A stretch of DNA of 11,269 bases from a bacterium (GTDB taxonomy: Bacteria; Planctomycetota; J058; JACQDU01), in the NCBI GenBank assembly GCA_016200955.1, contig JACQDU010000409.1, forward strand, positions 1-11,269, given 5' to 3'. The notes below the pieces were generated by a model, which saw only the letters and a list, made by a program, of their open reading frames with translations, did not search any database and had not been told where the DNA came from. Below, one piece after another: positions 1 through 9,700 of the stretch. The first letter of the stretch is position 1. Each line of letters starts with the position of its first letter. Position numbers and translations under genes: made by a program.

Positions 1-760
1 CGCCGGCCCCCGCCGCCGTGACCGAGAGCGACGTCCCGACCGTGACGATGTTCCCGCCCTGGTCGAGCGTGCCGCTCGTGACCGAGAGCGCTCCCGCGAG
101 CGTGAGCGAGCCGCCGAGGGTCGCCGTGGCTCCGCCCTCGCTCACGGTGACGTTCCCGTAGGTTGCCGTCCCCGGGTTGAAGGCCAGCGCGACGCCTCCG
201 TCGAGGAAGAGCGTGCCCGTGGTCCAGGCGTTCACGGCGAGGTTGCTGAAGTCGACGCTCCCTCCCGTCATGTGCAGCTTGCCGTCCGCCATGCCGATCC
301 CGCCGTTGTTCGACGGGGGGAACGTGCCGCCGAGCGTGATCCCCGCGGTCGTGGCGCCGGTTCCGTCGATCGAGGCCGTGGCGCCAACGCCCGTCTGCGT
401 GAGCGTCGTCGCTCCGGTCACCGTGAGCGAGCCGCCCGCGGAGGTCTTGAGCAGCGTCGTGATGCCCGCCGTCGCCGTCACCGAAGCCGTGCCTCCCACC
501 GCCAGCACGTTCCCGCCGAGGTCGCACGTCCCGCTCGGCACCGAGAGAGCGCCCGTCGCCGTGAGGCTCCCCGCGAACGTCACCGTGTTCGTCGTGACCG
601 GCGCTATTGTGAGGTTCGCGACGCTCGTGGCCGCCTTGGGCGTGAACGTCTGGGCCGCTCCCGCGGGGTCGAGGAAGAGCGTCCCCGTGCCCCAGGACGC
701 CGAGGGGCCGAACCCTCCCACCGCGATGAAGTTCGCCGTCGCGCCCGACGCATGGAAGGC
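1..760 (-). repeat. Cassette array 3 (start only): two repeats, cut by window edge
   Basis: Two cassettes with anchors near 735 (ATANFIAVGGF, then SWGTGTLFLD and TFTPKAATSVANLTI) and 255 (GGSVDFSNL, then AWTTGTLFLDGG and FNPGTATYGNVTV). Between them is an ITTLLKTSAGGSLTVTG segment. The array continues past the left edge, so its cassette number is unknown. Confidence 0.8.
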
Positions 761-3700
761 GCAGTTCAGGACGGTGAGCGTCCCGGTGTTCCCCGCGCCG
801 AAGCTCCCGCGAATGTTGACCGTGCCGTTGCTCCCGTCGATCGTCGCCGTGCCGGCGCCGTTCACGAGCGTCGTCGTTCCCGGACCGACCGTGTTCACCG
901 AGAGCGTGCCTCCCGCGCCGGTCACGACCGAGTTCGCGCCCGCGACCCCGAGGATCGTGAAGTTGTGCCCGACCGTGAAGCTGTTCCCGGCGAGCGCGAG
1001 CGATCCCTGGATCGTCGCGTCTCCCACGACCGTGAGCGCCGAGCCCGGGTTCATGGTGAGCGTCCCCGTGTAGCCCGTCATGTCCAGGGAGTTGACGCTG
1101 AGGCCTCCCAGGTCGTACGTGCTCGGCTTCGTCGTGCCGGCGAGGTACGTGATCGTGTCGCCCGGGGCCGGGACGTCGTTCGACCAGTTGGTCGCCGTGC
1201 TCCAGAGGCCGTCTCCGGGCTCGAGCGGCACGCCGCCGTTCGTCCACTGCGTCGTCTTGATGCCGAAGACCCAGTTCGTGTCGTTGCCGCCGTTCGACGA
1301 GCTCGCCGCCGTCGTCACGACGCTCACGAAGCCGTCCTTGATCCTCGCGCCGGACACCGAGACCGTTCCACCCGAGACCGTCAGGGTCCACTGGGTCGGC
1401 GTCGCCGTGCTGAAGAGCTGGATCCGGTTCGAGACGCCGCCTCCCGTGATGCCGAACGTGCCGCCCGCGGAGACCGTGACGGCCTTCGTCGGCGTGAAGC
1501 TGAGCGTGAGCGGGTTGTCGGTGAACGTGAAGCTGCCGGAGATCCCGACCGTGTCGCTGAAGGTGATCGTCTTCGTCGCGGCGAGGCCGCTCGTCGCCTG
1601 GAGCGTGCCGCTCGCGCCGATCGTCACGGGGCCCGAGAACGTCACGCCCTGCTGGAGCTGGAGGTGGCCGGTCGTGATCGTCGTGGTCCCGGCGATGACG
1701 TGCGGCCCCGCGCCGGCGAGGTTCACGAAGGCGCCGGCGCCGGTCTTCGTGAGCGCCAGGCCTTGGATCCCGACGGTCCCGTTGGGCGTGAGCGTCTGGG
1801 TCGAGCTCCCGGCGAGCGTGAGGGTCATCGACGCCGCCCACACCGACGACGTGGCCATGCCCGTGAAGTCCACGGGAGTCGCGCCGGCGCTCGAGGAGAT
1901 CGTGACGGTGCCTCCCGCGTGGAAGGTCCCGTCGTTCGCGGTCGGGTAGCCGGTCGTGTCCGTCGTCAGGTTCACGGCCCCCGTCGTGGCGTCGAGCGTC
2001 GCCGTGCCGCCGTTGTTCTGGAGCGTGAACCCGCTCGCGGCGACGGCGCCCATCGAGAACGTGCCGCCGCTCACCTTGACCGTCGCTCCCAGGAAGGCGA
2101 CCGACGGTTTGATCGTGGCGCTCGTCGCGACGGAGAGCGTGAACGTGTTGATGTCGAGGACGCCTCCCGTGACCGAGAGCACGCCCGCTCCTCCCATCGT
2201 CACGCTTGCCTTGAGCTTGATCGTGTCCGCGCCCGACGTGTGAGCGACGGTGATGTTGCCGAACGTCGTGCCCCCCTTGGGAGTGAAGTCCACGGGGACG
2301 GCTCCCACGCCGTCGAAGATGAGCGTTCCGGCGGGGCTCGTCCCCCACGTGTTCGAGCCGAGCGAGCTGAAGTCGGCCACGGCCGGCGCGCCCGCCGTCT
2401 GCGAGAGGTGGAGCGTGCCCGTCCCCATGGCGAGCGTTCCGCCCGTGAAGGAGATCGCGCCGGAGAGCGTGATCGTGCCGCCGGCTCCGCTGAACGTCCC
2501 GCTGCTCATGCTCGTCGAGCCCGAGACGCTGATCGATCCGGTGCCCGTCTGCACCGTGGCACCGGTGATCGAGAGGGTGCCGCCGGCCAGGACGGAGATC
2601 GCGTTCCCGTTCGCCGTGAGCGTGCCTCCCGTCGCGGAGAGCGTGCCCGACACGGTGAGGGTGCCCGAAGCGAGGCTCACGGTGTCCGTGCCGCACGCGA
2701 CCGTCACGTTCGGGACCGTCGTCCCGTTCGGCGTGAACGTCCGCGTGATCCCGGCCGATGCTCCGTCGAACTCGAGCAGCGAGGCGGCGCCCCAGCTCGT
2801 CGCGATCGCCGCGAAGCTCACGGGAGTCCCCGTCGTCTGGAAGGTCTGCCCCGGGGCGACGGTCAGGGTGCTGCTCGGACCCGCGCCCGTGAGCGACGCG
2901 ACCGTCGGCGTCGAGAAGTTCGTGACGTTCAGCTCGGACGTGCCGATGCCGAACGACGTGAGGAGGGTCGCGCCCGAGGCCACGCTGAACGAGCCGCTGG
3001 CCGTGGTGTTCACGAGCTTGGCCGTCGTCGCGCTCCCGCCGGTCCCGACCGTGAGCGTGCCGGGCGAGGAGACGGCGACCGAGAAGCCGCCGGCGTCGAG
3101 AGTGCCGCTCGAGATCGTGAGCGCCGTGCCCACCGAGCCGCCGACCGTCAGCGGGCCTCCGAGCGTCACGGTGTCGGTGACCGTGTTCACGGTGAGGTTC
3201 GGGATCAAGCCCGCCGGGGTGAAGCTACGAGCTCCGATGGCCGCGCCGTCCAGGATGAGCGTGCCGGTCGTGCCCCAGCTCTGCGTGAGAGACGTGAGCG
3301 TGACCGGCGTCCCCGTCGCATGGAGCGTCGAGTCCGTGACCGTGAGGTTCTGCGCGCCCGTCCCCGAGCCCGAGAGGCTCGAGATCGACGACGAGACCGC
3401 TCCTCCGGTCACGTTGAGCGTCGCGACTCCCGTGCCCGAGCTCGTCGTGATCGAGGTCGCTCCCCCGGCGACGGTGAGCGTGCCGCTCGCGCTCGTCTTG
3501 ACGATCGACGTGGTCGCGGCTCCCGCGCTGATCGAGAGCGTGCCCGTCCCCGTGATCGAGAGCGTGTTCCCCGCGCCGTTGATGTCGAACGTGCCGCTCG
3601 TGACCGCGAAGGACGACGAGACGAAGAGCGTGCCGGACGAGGCGGCAAGCTGGACGGTGTCCGCCCCGGACGTGACGACCACGTTCGGGATCGCGGTCCC

Positions 3701-6700
3701 GTTCGGCGTGAGCGTCCTCGTGCCGACCGATGCTCCGTCCAGCAGGAGCTCCGAGCTCGCGCCCCACGTCGTGCCGACTCCGCCGAAGTTGATCGTCGTG
3801 CCCTCGACCTCGAGGATCGCCGAGGCCGCGACCGTGAGCGACCTCGTGTTGCTCCCCGTGTTCGTGAAGCCTCCCGTGAGCGTGGTCGTTCCCGGGAAGT
3901 TCCCGAGGTCGAGCGAGGCCGACGTCGCGCCCGTCGTCTCGAGCGTCGTCAGGCCGGTCACCGAGAGCGACGCTCCCGCGGCCGACGACGTGAACGTCGC
4001 CGAGGGCGCCGCGGTCGTGCTGCCGATCGTCGCGATGCCGGAGACCGAGACGCCCTTGCCGACGGTGTCGTAGGTCCCGCCGGTCACGCGGAAGGCGCCG
4101 ACGGCCAGCGTCGCCACCGCTCCGCTCTGCTTGACCGTGTCCGAGAACGGCGCTCCCGCGGCGATCGTGAAGTTCGGGATCGACGCCGCCGTCGGCGTGA
4201 AGAAGCGCGAGATGCCCGAGCTCGCCCCGTCGAGGATGAGCTGCGCTCCCGCGGGCCAGGCGAGCGCGGTCGTGAGACCGCTGAAGTCGATGGGAGTTCC
4301 CGTCACGTGGAGCGGCGACCCCGCCGCTCCCGGCGTGAGCGTCGTCGTGCCGCCGCCCGAGGCCGACGCCGTGAACGATCCGAGCGACGTCTTCGAGCAA
4401 CCCGTCAACGTGAGCGCCGCGGAGGACCCTCCGCCCGTCGCGAGCAAGCTCATCGCTCCCGTCACCGTGAGCGTGCGGACGCCCGTCTTGAGCGTCGCGG
4501 TCGTCGTCGCCGTGCTCCCGACGGCGGCCGTGCCGGCCGTGACGTTGTTGAAGTTCATGTCGAGCGTGCCGTTCGTGACGGCCAGCGCGGACGTCACCGT
4601 GAGATTTCCTCCGAGGAGGACCGTGTCGCCGCCCGCGCTCGGCGCGATCGTGAGGCTCGAGAGCGAGGTCGGGCCGGGCTTGAACGTCCGCGTCCCGACG
4701 GAAGGTCCGACGAGGAGGACCGGGGCTCCCGTTCCTCCCGTCGTCCAGCTCGCGCTCGTGAGGCCGCTGAAGTCCACCGGAGTGCCCTTCGCGTTCAGGG
4801 GCGAGCCGCCCCCGCTCGAAGACCCGGCCGTGAGCACCTTCGAGCCCGTCCCCGATGCCGTGAACGAGGAGATCGTCGTTCCGGAGGTGTCCGCGATGTT
4901 GAACGTCGCCGTGCCCGGCGCCGTCGCCGTGAGAGCCGTCGCTCCCGTGACCGTGAGGACTCCTCCTATGCCCGTCTTGATCGTCGCGGTGCTCACGCCC
5001 GCGGCCACCGTGAGCGCGCCGCCGACCGTGAGGGTCTCGCCGTTCAGGTCGAAGGTGTTGAAGACGGTCACGTCGCTCGAAGTGACCACGGGCCCCACGC
5101 CCGTCTTGATCGTGAGAGTGCTGACCCCGGAGAAGCCGCTCATGTCGATCGACGTGAGCCCCGTCAAGCCCGGGATATCGATGATGCTCGGTCCGCCCGC
5201 AGCGAACAGCACGCTGTCCGTGCTCGGGCCCGCGGTAGGAGGCCCGCTGTCCCAGTTGAGGACGGTGCTCCAGTTGTCGTCGCCGCCGAGGTGCGTCCAG
5301 GTCGTGACCTTGCCGATGAACGACCAGCCGGCGTTGCCTCCCAGGTCCACGCAGTTCGTCGCCGTCGTGAGGGGCGGGAACGGGCTCGCCGTCGAGTTCG
5401 TGATCTTCGTGTTCGTGACGCTCGTCGTGCCTCCCCCGGTGTGGTCGATGGTGACGCCGCCGGCACCGGGCAGGGCTCCCGTGAGGCTGTTCCTCACGGC
5501 CGCCGTCACGCCGCCCGAGACGTGGAACGTTCCCGACGCGCCGAGCGTGACGGTCGAGGGAGACGTGGTGAACGTGACGACGTTCGTCGTCCCGAGGACC
5601 TCGATCTTCCCGGCTCCCGACATCGAGACGGAGGCGGGCATCGTGTAGGTCTTACCGGAAGTGCCCGTGCTCTGGATCGTGCCGCTTCCCGTGAGCGTGA
5701 TCGTGCTGGTGAAGACGACGCTCTTCGCCGAGACGTCGAAGACGCTCCCGGCGCCCACGTCGGTCGTGCCCGCGATCGTGTAAGCGGCCGAGGCTCCGGC
5801 GAGCGTCACGGAAGGCGAGGCAGCGGTGTTCGTGACCGAGAGCTTCTGGAGCCCCGGAGGCGACGTCCCCGACGCGGCCTTGGGCGTGAGCGTCTGTGCC
5901 GTGCTCCCCGCGAGCGTGAGGAGCATCGTGGACGCCCAGGTCGAGGTCGCCGACAAGCCCGAGAAGTCCACGGCCCCCGTCCCCCCGGTCGAGGAGATCG
6001 TCACGCCGCCTCCGGCGTTGAAGACGCCCAGGTTCGTGGCCGCGAACCCCGCGGTGATCGTGACGCTCGATGCCGCGCTCGATGCGTCGAGGGTGCCGAT
6101 CGCGAGCGTGTTGTTGACGAGCGTGAGAGCGCTCGCGGTGACGGCGCCGACGGAGAGCGAGCCCGCTCCCAGCATGACCTTGGCGCCATTGATGGCGGCC
6201 ACTCCCGCGGGCGAGATCGATGCGGTCGTCGCGACCGACAGCGTGTTGCCGCTCAGGTCGAGCGTGCCGCCCGTGACCGAGAGGGCGCCGACGCCTCCCA
6301 TGGTCACGCTTGCCTTGAAGGTCACCACGTCCGCGAGGAGCGTGTGAGCGACCGTCACGTTGCCGAACGTCGTGCCCGACTTCGGCGTGAAGTCGACCGA
6401 GACGGTCCCGTCGAAGACGAGGGTCCCGCCGGGAGTCGTCGTCGTCCACGTGTTGGTGAAGCCGGCGGCGCTGAAGTCGGCCGTCGCCGGCGCGCCCGCC
6501 GTCTGCTTGAGATGCAACGTGCCCAGGCCCATCGAGAGCGTCCCGCCGCTCACGGTGATGGTCCCGGCGAGGTTGATCGTGCCGCCGGCGCCGGTCGAGG
6601 CGTCGAGCGTCCCCGAGCTCATGCTGAGAGCGCCCGTGACCGTGAGGGTGCCTCCGGCGCTCGTCTTGACGGTGCCGCCCGCGACCGAGAGCGTGCCCGA

Positions 6701-9700
6701 ACCGCCGATGGAGATCGTCTTCCCCGCTCCTCCCGCGTCGAGCGTGCCGAAGGCCGCCGGCATCGAGAGCGTGCCCGAGACCGAGAGCGTGCCCGAGGCG
6801 AGCGTCACCGTCTCGGCGGCGGTCGGGCTCACGGTGACGTTCGGGATCGCCGTCCCGTTCGGCGTGAAGCTCACGGCGGCTCCCGAACCGTCGAACGTGA
6901 GCGTCGCGGAGGCTCCCCAGGTCGTCGTCACGCTCGTGAAGCTCACGGGAGTCCCGGTCACCTCGAGGTTCGTCGAGGGGTTCGCGAGGTTCCCGACCGT
7001 GAGCGTGCTCATGCTTCCGGAGGCGACCGAGCCGGAGAAGCTCGAGATCTTCGCCGTCGTGAGGCCCGAGACGTCCAGCGTCGCGGCTCCCGATACTCCC
7101 GTCGACGTGAGAGACGTGAGGCCGCCCGCGACGGTGAACGATCCTCCCGCGACGGCCGTCTTGAGGATCGCGGTCGTCGTCGCGGTGCTGCCTATGGTCG
7201 CGGTGCCCGTTCCCGACACGGCGAGAGTCTTCGCGTTGATATCGTACGTGCCACTGTTGACGTTCAGGCTCCCGCTGACCGTGAGCGTCCCGGTGCCCGC
7301 CTGCTGCACCGTATCCGTGAAAGGCGAGGCCGGAGCGAGCGTGAGGTTCGGGATCGTCGTGCCCGCCCCGGGGATGGTGAAGACGCGCGTCGCTCCCGTG
7401 CTCGGTCCGTTGAGGAACAGCGATGCTCCCGCGCTCCACGTGATCGACGTGAGGCTGCCGAAGTTGATGGGCCCCGCCGTGATCTCGAGCGGCGAGCCGG
7501 CGCCGCCCGCGAGGAGCGCCATGGTCGTGCCGGTCCCGAACGTGTCGAATCCGCCGATCGTCGTCTTCGAGCATCCCGTCACGTCGAGGGTCGACGAGCC
7601 GCTACCCGCAGGCGCGTTCAGATACATGATGCCCGAGACGGAGAGCGTGCCGACCCCCGACTTGAGCTTCGCCGTCGTCGTCGCCGAGCTGCTCCCGACC
7701 TCGGCGGTGCCCGCGGTCACGGTGATGTTCTTGAAGTTCATGTCGAACGTCCCGCTCGTCACCGCTAGCGAAGTCACCACCGAGAGGTCCGCTCCCAGGA
7801 GCACGGTGTCGGTGAAGGGAGTGCCCGGTGCGAGCGTGAGCTTCGGGATCGCGGTCGTGCCCGGGTTGAACGAGCGCGTGCCGATCGCCGCTCCGTCGAG
7901 GAGAAGCGTCGCCGCGATTCCTCCCGTGGTCCAGGAGATCGAGCTGAAGCCGCTGAAGTCGACCGGCGTGCCCGTCGCGTGGAGCGAGGCGCCTGCGCCG
8001 GAGCTCGCGCCCGCGGTGAACGCCTTCGTTCCCGCTCCCGACGCCGACAGCGATGTGACGGTGACACCGGTGCAGTTCGTGATGTCCAGCGTCCCGGTGC
8101 CGCCGCTGCTCGTGACCGTGGTGGCTCCCGCCGTGAGCGTGCCGCCCGCGCTCGTCTTCAGCATCCCGGTTCCGGCCCCCGCGGCGATCGTCAGCGATCC
8201 GCCGACCGAGAGAGTCTGCCCGTTGATGTTGAGCGTTCCGTTCACGGTGGCGGCGCCGGTCACGGTGAGGGACGGCACTCCCATGCCGCTCGCGATCGTG
8301 AGCGTGCCAGTTCCCGTGAAGAAGCCGGTCATGTCCAGCTTGGCGAGCGAGAGGCCGCTCACGTCGTCGATGCTCGTCCCGCCGACACCGGCGTGGCCAG
8401 GTCCTGAGAACAGCACTGTATCTCCCGCCGACGGCGCGAGGCCGACATCCCAGTTGCCAGGCGTGATCCAGTTGTCATCGATACCGCTGGCGTCGGTCCA
8501 GATCAGGTTCTTGACTCCGAAGCTCCAGCCGACGTCGGCCGGGGCCGAGCCGCCGTCGAACGAGTTCGCCGCGCTCTGTGGAGAGGGAGTGCCGGTCACG
8601 GTCGAGTTCTTGATGTTGACGCCCGTCACCGTGAACGAGGAGCTCGAGCCAGAGCCTTTGGCGAAGAACCACGTCGCCACGGCGTCGCCATGCATGATCG
8701 TCCGGTCGGTTCCGGCCGCAGTCGCCGGGGTCGCGCCGGCGAGAACCTTGAACGTCGCGCCGGAAGTGGCGATGGACACACCCTTCCCGACGCCCGTCTT
8801 GAACGAGATATCCTGGGAGAGGCCTTCGAAGTCGAAAGATCCCGTAACCGTCACGAGGTCGCCGAAGACGAATCCCTTGCTGGCCGACGTACTCGTGAGA
8901 AAGGTGCCCGCGGAGATCGAGACGGTGCTCGAAAACGTCGAGACCGCGGGGAACGCGCTCCCGGGCGAGAGCGTGAGCGTTCCCGCGGTGATGCTGGTCG
9001 CCCCTCCGACAGTGAACGTCGTCGTCGGGGACAGCGTGAGGCTGCTACCGACCGAGAGCGCCCCCGTGATGCTCAGCGCGCCGCCCGTGTTGGTCAGCGT
9101 CGAGCCGCTGGAACCCGACATCGTGAGAGCCGCGAGGGTGGTGCCGGACTTGAGCGTGACGACCTGGGTGCTCGTGGGCGCGAGCGTCGTGGGGCTCGTC
9201 GTCGTCAGAGTGACCGTGCTCAGGTCCACGCTCGACCCATCGAGCTCGAGCGCGTTGCTCGCGCCCATGCTGATCGTTCCGACCGTGCTGCCACCCGACA
9301 CGACCGAGCCCTTGAGCTTGACCGTCGTGCCCGTCACCGCGGAGACCGTGATCGTTCCCGTGGGGCTCGCGATGAACGTCGTGGTTCCATCGACCTCGAA
9401 GGTGCCTCCACCGGCGCTGTCCGTGATCGTCGGAGCCGTTGCGCCACCGGAGACGAACGTGAGGGCGCCCGAGTCGGTGAGAGTGTTTCCCTGGATGTCG
9501 ATCGTGACTTTCTGGCCGATGATGAGTCCGGTGCTCGTCACGGTCGCTCCGCTCGAGGCGGTCGCTCCGATGAAGATCTTCTTCGCCGCGCCTCCGTTGA
9601 TGATCGAAGCTCCGCTGGCGACGTTGATCGCGCTCGTCACCGTGAGGTTGTGCCCGTTCAGGTCCAGCGTGCCGGTCGTGATCGTGAGCGATGTGCAAAT

